DNA of 64,000 nt from Diphasiastrum complanatum (Eukaryota > Streptophyta > Lycopodiopsida > Lycopodiales > Lycopodiaceae): assembly GCA_029204225.1 (NCBI GenBank), contig CM055099.1, forward strand, positions 68,131,084 through 68,195,083, in the 5' to 3' direction. This document shows, one piece after another, positions 31,966 through 43,923 of the stretch (positions within the stretch are counted from its first letter, which is position 1; each line of letters begins with the position of its first letter). The position numbers and the translations under genes are program-made. Under the pieces are notes generated by a model that saw only the letters and a list, made by a program, of their open reading frames with translations, searched no databases and was not told where the DNA came from.

Positions 31966-32279
31966 CTAGCCCCCGAGCAATCCAGGAGAAAGGCAAGCCA
32001 CAGGAAGAGCGCTTCACAGACTGACAGCATAATGGCCACAGACTCTTCTATGATCCTCATAGACACTGGTGAGGGTAAAAATAAGGAACTATTGACATGA
32101 CTCAACATGTCATTTCAAAGACAAGGTTCCATCTAGAACACGTCTAGACCCCAATATACTTAAGTTCTGATCGAGAATAACTTAAGATTTACCAAACTTC
32201 ATTATTGAAGCCATGGGCTTTTTGGTTCCACCAATTATCCAACTCCAACTGAGTTTTCCAAGATAATTTTATTTTCAAA

Positions 32280-32810
32280 CGAAAAATAATTAGAACGAAA
32301 GGTTCCAACATATCTTATGTAAATCACCCATTACATGAGTCACAAAAGAACTCATAATGGCTGTGACTTACAATCGACACAACTTATCTACAATATCAAT
32401 AGATAAAGATATCTTGTAGACTCACCCAACAACTTAGGCGCTTTCTATAGTCTTTACCGGAATAAACATAACCAATTTGGTTAACCAGTCAACTATGACC
32501 CAAATTGCAACATTCTTGTTTATTTGTACACGGTAAACCAACTACAAAATCCATCGAGATACTATCCCACCACTTAGTAGGATTATCTAATGGATGCAAC
32601 AGCCCACTAGCCTTCACGCATTACTCCACTGGCACTGTTATCAGTTCAACACATAAGATTCTACGAAAGGCATTAACTTTGGCCAAAAGAAAATCCTACT
32701 TACCAAATTTATGCACCAAGAGAGAAATTGTCATAAGACACTTCTCAACAATATGCCTATGTTTGTTGACTAGTTTATGCATGCAAATAAACTCAGTCCA
32801 CTGATCTCAT
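32280..32810 (-). pseudogene. decayed gypsy integrase
   Basis: Going down the minus strand: VNKHRHIVEKCL, then WWDSISMDFVVGLP, then a fragment like VDWLTKL...FIPVKT across frameshifts. Too many stops to define an ORF. Recognised by the SMDFVVGLP block only. Confidence 0.6.
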
Positions 32811-35256
32811 AGTGAATCCACAGGATTAAGAATTTGCGCAAAAACACATGATCCCACTATGAATCAATACATAGCATATCTCCACAGACCATACCCAATC
32901 TGTATATATTAGATGCCTAACTGAGAATCCTGTAACCCAGTTATCATGAGAGAGACTATCTCTCAAAAAGTGCTTTTTCCTTGTATGAGAAACCAAAATC
33001 TCAATCGGAGATTTATTCCCAAAACAATATATCATTCGCCAAAAAATTCTTTCTTTGCATCAACTCTTAGTTCTCACAACTCAAGTTGATCAAACCAACA
33101 AGGAACCACCTAAACAACCCTTTCTTGTAATAGGATCACCTAATACCAACATGACTGGTTCATAATTAGTGACTTCCTATTCATACAAGAATTACTTAAT
33201 AGACTTTCCCATATATCTTCTAACTAGATTTCTTAACAATCCTTAGAAGATTCCAACAGCATCCATAATATCCTATCAATTTTGATTCAAAATCAAGTCC
33301 TTCATCTATATACATTACGGATTCAATCTAGAATCACTAATATAGATGTTTTTCCCCAGGCAACTTCCTATCAATTACTTCTCCTCCTTTTAACAGGAAA
33401 CTCCACAAGTTTCTAATAAAAGTCATATCACACCAGATACAGTCTAGGAGAAGTCTTACTGAAGATCCCACTGAACCGCACAAGTCGATAGCAAATGTTG
33501 CATCAACTGACTCCAAGACAGTTAATGACCCAACATACTAGCATAACAACTTATCCAAAGGTATTCTTCTTTGATAATACATTACCTCTTGGGAAACCGA
33601 CTTGAATAGATCAGAAAAGGATTCGCACATGGATCAACGAATTGTTCCCAATTAGTTATCCATGAATACCATTGTTAGTCTATGGAAAATTATTTAACCT
33701 TTCATGCAGTATCATCCAAGGAACTCAGGTAGATACTTTACCTTTCAAGGAATTACATGAAATCGGGTTGTTAGATTCAAAAACAAGAAATTTTCAAATA
33801 TATAAGATAGCACTCAGGGTTTTCTATTTTGCGATTTGAGATATCCATGAAGGGGTCATGACCAATATCTCAAAATCCCGACAAAAAAAACCCTCTTGTG
33901 ACCCATAACAATTGGCATCATTCAAGTCATACGACTTAATTATGGTCACACCAATTAGTTAGTTTCAAATCACCTTTTTAAACTTGCCTGCGTCCCATAC
34001 CACAAGTTCTTCCTCCAAGATGACCGTCCACTTTCCGATCAATCATTCCAAAAATCATTTGACGTCATTGGAACACAACAGATCATCAAAGATTTACACA
34101 GAATCTCAAATTTTGATAAATGATTCAGGTAACCTTAGAATCTCATTTATCAGTACTATGCCAAGTTTCCCAGGAATTACAAAATCCCAACTTCATAGTA
34201 CAAATTTCCACTTATGTCCTCTTTCCCTCTTTTCTGAATCTTTCAGTCACTAGAAAGGACTTTAAGTTACACTCAAAAAATCCTGTAAGTGACAAATTTA
34301 GAAATCAGAAAGAACAAGCGGAAAACAAGATCCCCTCAAAAAAAAGTTTACGGTTCTATTGATTCCTGTTTTTCACCCCCATTCAATTGGACTTAAATTT
34401 ATTCTGAAGTTTGGGTTCTTTTGACCAGTACCTTGGTCAAAGTTTTGTGAAATCTTGGACCCTAGTCACTAATTCATGATTGCCCAAAAAAGCAATTGAA
34501 AAACAAATATTTACTTCGGACCCCCAAAATAGCAATGTAAGCCTTCAGAAATTCCACAAATTCCATAGAGAATTTAGCCTCTTTTTTTTTCTTTTTTTTT
34601 TTCTGTCTCTAAGGAATTTACTTCACTCAAAGGAAGCTGTCCCTTCTAGAAACAAGACCAAAAAATTTGTTTTATGTCCAAACCCATACCAGCGCACAAA
34701 CTGTAATAAAGTCACTAAATTGCATTTAGTTAATTAATTGTTACTAATAACTTGCAATTCAAACTCTAATACCACTTCCGAACGCACGAAGGTCACTCAA
34801 CTGTTCCTCAAAAAAAGAAGTCCAACGGTAACTGCACAAATCCTTTTGCAGAATAAGGGGAAAAAACAGAATCAGACAAGAAAACAAACAACTTGTTTCC
34901 AACCAAGTTTCTAGCTAATAGAAACATCAATTAATCCTTCTGCTACTATTGCTTTGGTCCAAAAATAAGTCCAGAAACCCTTTTATCGACTTAGGACCAA
35001 AACATTCACCTTGAACCCGTGAAGTAATAAACCTCAAAATGTTGTTCAATCCACTACAAAAAACTGGATCCTGACCGTAGCCATCCATGGGAGCTTACTA
35101 ATTTACCATGCATGCCAAATCCGTGCATGCCAAAGGGTCCGCACTTCTTACAAAATAGCGCCCCCCCCCCGTTTTTTTCTCTCACTCGTCCCACCTCACC
35201 CGAGGCCTGGCCCTCGCGATCTGCTAGCAGCACAGAAAATCCGCCATAGCTGCCTC

Positions 35257-35301
<45 letters not shown>

Positions 35302-36209
35302 CGCGGGAGAGAGGATCCGGGTATGGGATCGCCCCACCCCCACGCGCTGACAGGCCAGACTTCGGCCACCCAGCCACTTCCTCCACAGCGCTGGACAGCA
35401 GCCAAAGTATTTGGTTTTTTGGCACATGCAGGTTCTGAGCGGACTCCCCAAGAAAATGGCAGCTATAGTTTACAATGGCAACACGTTTTCCATCCCCCTC
35501 AGGTCTTGAAGGTTCTGGATTAACCCATACAACAAGGGCAGATCACCTATTACAGTCCAGAAGTTATCTCTCGGTTGTTTCCTTACTGCAACATCAGTTT
35601 CTTTATAGTTCTTTTTTACACATGCAATGCCCTAATTAGCTTCTTCAACACACTTAGTTTTGCATGCTCAGTAAGAAAGTAAAAAACCTACAATAGAAGG
35701 CGGTCTCATGAAACTTTGGTAGTCAATGTCTGGTTTTAACTTGTTCCACATCTTTCCTTGGTTTCTCTAGGAGCTTTTAGGTTTACCAGAATTCACAGAT
35801 TGCAGATTTATACATAATCTACAGAATTCAGAGCATAAATCTACATGCATGCCATTACATGAACTCCAAACCCATTCCATTCCATACCAAGCATAGTTTT
35901 TACAAATCAATTTGCAGTAGTTTCAAGATATCTTCCATACCAAAAAAGATTCTGAAACCACATGCAACCATTAATTTGCACCAAAACAAAAAAACTGGAA
36001 CACAAAAACTAGAAACCACCATTTCATGATCAAAATGGGGAATTGAAATCATGCAAACAATGCTAAAAATCCTACCAAATCGATCCAACCAAAATAAGGC
36101 AGAATACCTACTTGGAAGACCATCGATTTACCGAATTTTTCCGGATTTACGTTGACACAATTCCACCCCAAGCTGGTCCACACCAAGCTGTTCCATAACT
36201 CGATTGGCT
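32811..36209. other. decayed repeat interior
   Basis: AT-rich, no credible ORF. It includes T/C and A runs near 34570-34605, a run of C at 35161-35170, and a (GA)n run at 35259-35295. Presumed decayed retroelement sequence. Confidence 0.45.
35259..35295. repeat. (GA)n microsatellite
   Basis: A GA dinucleotide run of about 37 bp, equal to (CT)n on the minus strand. Confidence 0.95.
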
Positions 36210-36221
36210 GCTCTGATACCA
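36210..36221 (-). other. primer-binding site next to the short terminal repeat
   Basis: The minus strand reads TGGTATCAGAGC one base after the 36223-36325 repeat. Confidence 0.75.
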
Positions 36222-36222
36222 A

Positions 36223-36325
36223 TAAAACGTCCCCCAGGACTCCCAACCGAGATAGAGCTTCCTAGACATCAAAGGGAGAATTGTAGTAGACGAAACTTGT
36301 CCCAACCAAACCTAGACCATCCGAT
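36223..36325 (-). repeat. right copy of the about 102-bp terminal repeat
   Basis: On the minus strand this copy lies between the end of the coiled-coil ORF (stop TAA 36325-36327) and the PBS. Confidence 0.9.
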
Positions 36326-38109
36326 TATGCATCACGCTCAAGGGTGGTCGCATCCAATTCACCTTGAAGCCGTGTGCGATCTTGTTCGGCCATTTGTAAT
36401 TGCCCCTTCAGCAGCTGCACCTGTTGCTTGGCATCTTGCACTACCTTATCTACCTGATCCTGTGCGGTTGTCCGGGCATTTTGTAGGGAGCTGATGTAGG
36501 TTTCCAAGCGATCAGCTTGTTGCTGGGCCAATGTCTTTTCACTTTCAGCCTTTTCTTCATGTTGCTTGGCTATCTTCACCTCTCAATCCAGCTGGACAAT
36601 TTTTTGGCTAATCAGAGTGTTTTCGGATCCTAAAACAGAGATCCTCTGCTCCATTTCTTTTTTTTTATCCAGCATAGACTGAATCACTTGCCCAAGGCTT
36701 GAAACTAACCCGAGAGCATCACCAGAATCGACAGTCGTGGAGGTGGCAGCAACAGGAAGCCCTGATGGTACTGTCCGAGGTAGGCGTGGAATAGGTGCCA
36801 AAGTCTCTTCTTCTTCAAAAATATCCTCGTCTTCAAACCCTTCAAGCACCGTGGCGTCGAACTGCTTTGGTGACTTGACAGCTGTGTCGACCCGAAGTGT
36901 GGCTGGGCTACCCTATGTGGGTGGTTGCTGACTGGCATCTTCAACACCAACAGTAGCTTCATGGATATGCCCGAATCCTCTTCCAGGGGATTGGAGTTCA
37001 AAGGGTGCTGGGCTCTGGGGCATTTCAAAGATTTCGGTGGCCCCAAGGGGGTCGGAATCATCGAACATATCCATGAAGAACTGTGTGTTGGGTGAGGTTG
37101 CTTCGGTGTGCGGGGGTGAGGCGGCCTGGGCAGCTGTGATGGAAATGGTAGGACCAATGGTCACACATTGTCCTTGTATGGGAGCAGAGGCGAGGGAAGC
37201 ATCAGAGACGAGGGGAATGGGAAGTTCAGTGCGAACAGCAGCAGGGGATGGAAGCGCAGCTGACGAGGTATGCCTAGTACGACGTTGTGACGTGGAAGGC
37301 GAGTCAAGAATTACGATCTCACTGCGTGGACGACGATGACTATGAGAACTTGAGGCCTGGTGAGATGACTCGGTTGGTGCTTCTTCATAAACCGAAAGCA
37401 CAGAATCCAGGTGGAAGCCATGCATACTGTTTTCTAAGTGAGAAGCGGCTAAGAGGGACAATAGAGAGCCAGCGGCGAACTGCTGCTTTGTATTATTGGC
37501 CTTAATAGCTCGCTTCAGCTCACCAGAAACAGTCTTGAACCAGTTATATGGTTCAAGAGGGGCTTTGGCCAACTTGATGTGGGACTTCACTATCTTGTGA
37601 AGGATTTGAGATGTGATGCGGTCTTTCTTGAGGTTGCCAACCATCAGGAAATGATTCAACAATTGGGCAGCGGCGTGGATGGAAGGCTCAGTGATGGCTT
37701 CCAGAAAGTCACCATCATTAGTCCGATGCAGATCGTTGGTGAGGTCAATGTATGGCTTGATGGCCTGTTTGGCGTGCTTGTGATTGGGTGAGGCGTGCGT
37801 ATCGGATGAGATTCCTATAGCTGCAAGTGCGGCCTCAATGATGCGCACCTTGTGTGTGGCTCCTTGGAAGGTGATGTAAAACTTGGTTTTCTCTTCCTTT
37901 CACGTACTGAAGGCAAGAGTGATGAAATCCATATTGATGCGTCCCGAAAAGGCTCTCTCATGAATACCCATTGCAGTAAGTAGAGGCTCCGCAAGGGTCA
38001 TCCACTGAGTGACCATGCTTGTGCTAGGAAGAATCATGATGTCTGTTGCAGATGGGACATCACGATGGATAGTATAGCGCGGAGAATGGGAAGTATCGAT
38101 AGAAGACAT
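36325..38109 (-). pseudogene. retroelement-associated ORF of unknown function (about 590 codons, three in-frame stops)
   Basis: ATG at 38109 (MSSIDTSHSPRY). One frame continues to the TAA at 36325-36327, broken only by single stops near 37903 (TGA), 36911 (TAG) and 36582. The N-terminal domain has MILPSTSMV, PLLTAMGIH, FSGRINMDF, IEAALAAIGIS and SPNHKHAKQ. The middle is Ser/Pro/Ala-rich and low complexity. The C-terminal 130 residues are a clear coiled coil (KEMEQRISVLGSEN; QQQADRLETYISSL; VQDAKQQVQLLKGQLQ). The second copy at 45911-46330 shares the N-terminal blocks and has a Cys codon where this one has the first stop. I do not recognise the family. Its position after a gypsy pol resembles the extra ORFs of Tat/Ogre-type elements. 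A gag-like or accessory role is inference. Confidence 0.6.
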
Positions 38110-38339
38110 GATGATCAGAAAGGAATTATAACCACGTGAGAATGTATCAGAAGGCAGTGCAGGAAATCTGGAAGGCTTTGGTCGCAAGAAAAATTTGCAA
38201 GAGCTTCGCTAGCACAAGTGAGGAATGAATCGAATTCAGCCAACTTATAGGTGAATTTGGTGGGTCCATTACACTGAATAGTAGTTGGGTTGATCAGTTC
38301 TGAACAAAAATTTGCAGGCATGTACAGTACTATAAAAAT

Positions 38340-38690
38340 AGGCTATAAAAATCTCGGCGAAGGTTTCTAGGGATCTGAACCTATCAGGCGAACGTTTTCC
38401 AGGGCTGGCGAAGGATGAACCTTCGTCCAAGTACTGTCATAATTGCTTTTTTCCACAATCTGAATCTATGGACAACCTAATTTTGACATTTTAAGATAAT
38501 CTAGCAGGTCGGCGAAGGTTCATAATGACGTTATGATGCTCGGTGAAGGTTTCCAAAATGGCATATCACTGAACATTCGCCTGACTCAAAAATTGAATTT
38601 TCTCTTGTCAGAAACCTTTGCCCACCTCAATTTAGATAAATCAAGGGTGGATGTATAGTCTGAGAGCTCAACGAAGGTTTCTGATACTGT
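38340..38690 (-). repeat. leader-like block with AACCTTCGC motifs
   Basis: On the minus strand, variants of AACCTTCGC occur repeatedly (plus-strand GGCGAAGGTTT near 38354, 38402, 38513, 38543, 38672). The same motif in sense orientation marks the leaders at 41440-41610 and 53370-54310. Confidence 0.65.
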
Positions 38691-38989
38691 ATTGGCCAAA
38701 TCGACCCAAAACAGTGGTTTTCTAAGTCATTTTCCATAAAAATACTGTGCTTCCGTTTCCTTATGCTGATGACTTCTTGACTTTTGTTCATCAGTCTTTT
38801 CTTATTATTATTTTTTTTCAACTGTCTTTTTCCTAAAAAGTCAGCAAATTTAATACTGAAAACAAAAAATTGAAAACAAATAAAATGACAAAATATATTG
38901 AGATCAGGCTTGCTGAACCGGCGGAGCAGGCTGCAAAAACTTGCGTAATCGGCTGCCATTTACCGGAGTTCAATCGTTTCCCATCCAAG

Positions 38990-41330
38990 TGCTCAAGCAT
39001 TACTACGCTTTAGTTCAGGATTTTTTTCACTTTATACAGCCTTTTTCAGTAAACTTCAACTTACTCTTGATCAGCTTGGTTTTGTACATCAATGCAAGAT
39101 CTCCTGCTTCCAGATCTTTCTTATGCAATCGCCGATCGTGCCATGCCTTGCGGCGGGCTTTCTCTGCTGCTAAGGCATGAACTGCCATCAATCGGGTTTC
39201 ACATAATTTGTGCAATGCATCGTGGCGAAGTTGTAAAGACTGATCATCATTTAATCGTTCCGTTGCTGCTATGCGTAAAGATGGGATTAAAAATTCAATT
39301 GGCATAACAATATCTTGACCATAAACCAGTTGAAAAGGTGTTTGATTTGTACTATTTTTGTAAGCAGTTCTGAATGCCCATAATGCTGCATACAGTTTAT
39401 GTTCCCAATCAGACCGACTCGCTTCAACTATCTTTGTCATAATGGTGCAGAGAATCGTATTGGAAGATTCAGCTTGGCCATTCCCTCTGGGATAATAGGG
39501 AGTACTAAATCTGTGTATAACAAAAAAATCTTCCAGTAAACACTTTATTGTTTGATTAACAAAGTGTGTACCCCGATCACTGACAATTTCGATCGGACAT
39601 CCAAATCTGATTTTAATATTTTCAGATAGAAACTTAGTTGTAGATTTCGCATCAGCTACTTTGACAACTTTGGCTTCAACCCACTTGGTCATATAATCAG
39701 TTGCGACGATAATGTAGCGAGCCTGAGATCCTTGAGCAGCGGGATGAATAGGACCAACATAATCTAGTCCCCATTTTTCAAACGGTGCTTGTGATAAAAC
39801 CGGATGTAAGGGTTCATAATTCTGTCGAGTAGGCCGTCGTGCTCGCTGGCAGACATCACATGTCTGAATAAAATTTTTTGTGTCCTTATGAAGCGTAGGC
39901 CACCAAGTTTGCGAACAGTAATATCTGTAGAGAATTGTCCTCCACCCATGCCATCATGTGAAAACAAGATTAGATCTGGTACTTCATGCGGTAAAACACA
40001 TCTTCGTAAAATATTATCTGATCCACGATGATACAATTGTCCTACAATTAATTGATAATGTTGAGTCTTATGAATCAATTGTCTTTTCTGTACTTTTGTC
40101 AAAGAGTCATTTGGTTGTCCTAGCATCAGGTACAATATCTGCCGCCCACTCAAGTACTGCTTCAACATAGAACAACGCAACATCTGATAGTTCATCATCC
40201 ACTTCAGTATTAACTGGTGCGGATTCAATTCGTGAAACGTGATCGGCTAGATAATGTTGCTTCTCCTTTCTGACCACAATTCGAAAGTCAAATTCAGTCA
40301 ATAATAATAATCATCTTCCAATACGTCCAATATTACATGTCTTATTTACCAAGTAAAGTAACAGTTGATGATCCGTATAAAATGCAAAGTGCGTTTTCAT
40401 GAGATAGTGACGAAATTTCCGAACAGAAAAAATCATGGCTAGCGCGTCACGTTCTGTTGTTGAATAATTCTTCTTTGGATCTGTAAGCTGTTTGCTTGCA
40501 AATCGTATAGGATAATTTTTCTTATAGTCACCTGGCTGCGTCAAAACTGATCCAATGGCGTATTTTGAGGCGTCCGTATGAACATGAAACTCTAATGTCC
40601 AATCTGGAGAACGCAGTATTGGTGCTGAAGATAATGCTTTTTTTAACTTTTCAAAGACTTCTAACGCCTCTATTGTCCAAATAGGAACAATAGTTAATTT
40701 GTATATAGGTCGTGCTAAATCCGCAAAGAAGATAATAAAATTCGATAGTAGTTCGCATGACCCATAAACACATAAACTCCTCGAATTGTTGCTGGCAGTG
40801 GCAATTCCACAATAAATTTGATCTTAGAATAATCGGTGGCAATACCATGTTTTGATATCACATGTCCAAGCACCACTCCGTGAGAAACCCATATCTGGCA
40901 TTTTTCTGGATTTAGAGAAATCTGATATTTGCGGCATCTTTCAAAGACTTTCTCCAGTCGATCCAGGTGGTCTGTATCTGTACTATGAACTCCCAAGTCG
41001 TCCAAGTAAATTTCAAGGAATTTCTGCAGATAATCTTTAAAGGCAAATTGTATTACTCTTTGGAATGAACTTGGTGCATTACAGAGTCCAAACGACATTA
41101 CTTTGTAAGCATAGGTGCTCCATTCTGTTGCAAAAGCAATTTTGTGGCGATCGGCAGGTGCAGTATTAACCTGGTTGTAACCACTAAATCCATCTAGGAA
41201 ACTATAAGCTTCCGCTCCAGCAAGGCGATCCAAAATGCTTTCAGTAAAAGGTAACGAAAAGCGATCCTTCCGTGTCACTTTATTCAATGCTTTGAGATTC
41301 ACACAAGGTAATTTTGCAAAAAAGTGACTT
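38990..41330 (-). pseudogene. gypsy pol pseudogene (RT, RNase H, integrase)
   Basis: RT begins abruptly at VNLKALNKVTRKDRF near 41300, so gag, protease and the RT start were deleted and leader is fused to RT. RT shows IAFATEWSTYAYKVM and the catalytic IYLDDL. A stop near 40715 follows. RNase H has HTDASKYAIGSVL and YTDHQLLLYLV, with a stop at 40311. The integrase zinc finger end is CDVCQRARRP. The core has LDYVGPIHP, ATDYMTKWVEAK (D), IVSDRGTHF (D) and GQAESSNT (E), and is open from 39692 to 39027. The YMTKWVEAK type of core and the PBS point to the Athila/Tat side of gypsy. Confidence 0.85.
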
Positions 41331-41919
41331 TTTTGGCAAAAATATGACAATATGACAACTGATCCTCTGAAAACCTTTCTATGTTTGGTATTATTCTTCG
41401 CCGACCTGGCAGTAGATAGATCTGAATCACATCTGAGCACAGTGAATTGGGCGAAGGTTTTTTTTCTGTATTTTTTAGGATTTTGATAATTTTTGGTGTT
41501 TTTTGGTGGTTTTTCTGATGTTTCTGGAAATCTTCTGGGAATTAATCTTTGCCCTTCAAACTGAAGGTTCTGTAAACAAAACCAAAGGTGTCTGCAACTC
41601 GGCAAAGGTTTCCTGAAAGAGGGTAAAAAGTTCTGGGCTCTAATGACGCTTTTTGCCTCTTTTTGACCAAATTTGACAGATTTGACCGATTTTTGTTATT
41701 TTCTCTGATATTTCAGATCCAAATGGATCTTAAGATTAGTGATCTGAATAGCTTTCCCTGTTTAATAATCAGATTAGATTTCAAACAAGCAAATCCACTC
41801 AAAATCTATCCCAAACTATTCCTACAATGCAGTTTTAACACTATTCATGCCACGACAAGATGCCTAAGGCAAGTTACCCATCAGCCAAACATGCTGCAAA
41901 CTGAAAAATTGGCGTAGCT

Positions 41920-41936
41920 CCCCGACAACGGCGCCA
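41920..41936 (-). other. gypsy primer-binding site (TGGCGCCGTTGTCGGGG)
   Basis: It lies four bases inside the LTR. This sequence is typical of Athila/Tat-like plant gypsy elements and differs by one base from the site at 52916-52932. Confidence 0.9.
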
Positions 41937-41940
41937 AAAT

Positions 41941-42672
41941 TGTAGTGGGTCTCTTTCCTTGCCTAATCTGAATCCAAGATTTAGTCAATCTAGCATCAAA
42001 GAGACGAAGTTAGTTGTCACGCGGAGGTTCATTCCCATGGGAGCGATAATGTAGTTCAGATTTCAACATGAATGGAGGATCTAACACTAACATCCATTAA
42101 CACTAAGCGTTAACACTACATCCATTAACCCTAAATTCACAACAATGATAGAAACTTACTCTTCTCTCTCTCCCTTTCTCTCTCACAAAAAGCATAAGAA
42201 ATAACAATTCCAATAATGATCAAATTCAACAATTAGCAAAATCCAAAGAAAGCATGAGAAATGGAGGAAAAGAGAGGAAGAGCAAGGACATTCATCAATC
42301 CATTTCTAAAGAGAACCAATCTTCTTTTTGGAAATGAGAAAATGAACATGAGGAGCAACTCCCTTTTTATAGTAGAGAGGAAGACCCTGGCCTCTGAATG
42401 CTATTGGTCCAGTCTTGCCTCTCTTTTTCTTCAAGTTCAAAAAAGTGTGGGACCATCAAAATTGAAGAGAAACCCAACTTTATTCACTAACTTGACATTT
42501 AGGCCCTGCGACATTAAAATTCCCGCAAAAGGCCTAAAGTCCTTTTATTAACATTCTAATTAATCAAATAACTATGTGATCATTGGGTTGGACTTACACA
42601 CGTAGGGTGCCAAATCTTTCTCACTTATTAACTGGGGTTAGGGTTGCCTTGGGATCTGCAAACCCTCCAACA
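41941..42672 (-). repeat. 5' LTR (gypsy), 732 bp
   Basis: In the minus strand it starts TGTTGGAGGGTTTG and ends CCCACTACA. A TATA-like ACTATAAAAAGGG lies near 42372. The outer end at 42672 is followed by TAGAG, but no partner duplication was found. Confidence 0.75.
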
Positions 42673-43099
<427 letters not shown>

Positions 43100-43329
43100 A
43101 TGCTATTTTCAGATCCACACATGTGAAATAAACTAGCTTAATATTTTTTTATGCACATCAATATTATTTTATGTTTTGATCAATGTTTGATCAAGATCTA
43201 TTAGAGTTTGCATCTCATTCATACTATAGATGTTGGTTTTTCTACATTGGCAAGATTGGTGATTTGCTTGTCTTTCTAAACAAAGATCACAAGGATATTT
43301 TGGATCTTAATGATCTGAAATTATTCACG

Positions 43330-43341
43330 TGGTATCAGAGC
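43330..43341 (+). other. copia primer-binding site
   Basis: TGGTATCAGAGC, two bases after the presumed LTR end ATTCA. Confidence 0.88.
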
Positions 43342-43923
43342 TTGTGTTTCAGGTTATGAAGGAAGCAATCACATCTATCAATGATTTGGATAAGATATCA
43401 ATGCTAGAGCATGCTAGATTGGATTCCACACCAAAATCAAGTTTCTTGCATATGTAGATTGGATCTTTTGTAGATCAAAACTCAAAATAGCTTTATAATC
43501 AATTCTGATTTCAAACATTACTTGTTGGATTTGGCTGATTTTTAGAGCATTGGAAAAGCCTAAGTAGTGGCTACAAATTGCATATCAAGTGTTAGGCAAT
43601 TGCATGTAGATTTGAAATAATCATTTTTTTGTGATTTTTGTGATTTTTTTGTAATTTTAATTGGATCTCTAGATTTTGAGGCTACTGAACTTCATTTGAG
43701 TGTGTTTCAATCTTAGGAAGTGGCAAGAGTCATTAGATTGAGGATAGATCATAGATTGATCAAGATTTCACTATTCTATGTGTTGATTTGCTTGGTATAA
43801 GTGCTAGAAGAGAATTGAGAAGTTTCATATCTTTGTGATTTTCTTTTGAAAATATTTGTTGTTGTTCAAAGGAGTTCTTTGTACATTGAAATAGGTTGAA
43901 AGAGAGGATCAGGTCATTGCTAC

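Larger units (their letters stand above)
31864..36325 (-). mobile_element. probable LTR-type element with about 102-bp terminal direct repeats
   Basis: Direct repeats 31864-31965 and 36223-36325 bracket 4.26 kb. Next to the right repeat the minus strand has a PBS (36210-36221), as expected for a 5' LTR. Inside, near 32530-32570, the minus strand reads WDSISMDFVVGLP, a gypsy integrase signature, in a badly decayed context. The repeat ends are not TG...CA and no target duplication was seen. A second, degenerate PBS-like site near 34755-34767 suggests that another element is nested inside. Confidence 0.55.
38990..42672 (-). mobile_element. Athila/Tat-like Ty3/gypsy element, 5' part
   Basis: 5' LTR 41941-42672, PBS 41920-41936, a short leader with AACCTTCGC motifs, then pol. 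The 3' LTR was not found. The unidentified ORF at 36325-38109 lies downstream in the same orientation and may belong to the same element or to a second one joined here. Confidence 0.75.

Noticed and set aside
38941-39307. Plus ORFs opposite gypsy integrase
   Set aside because: Antisense shadows of the pol reading on the minus strand.
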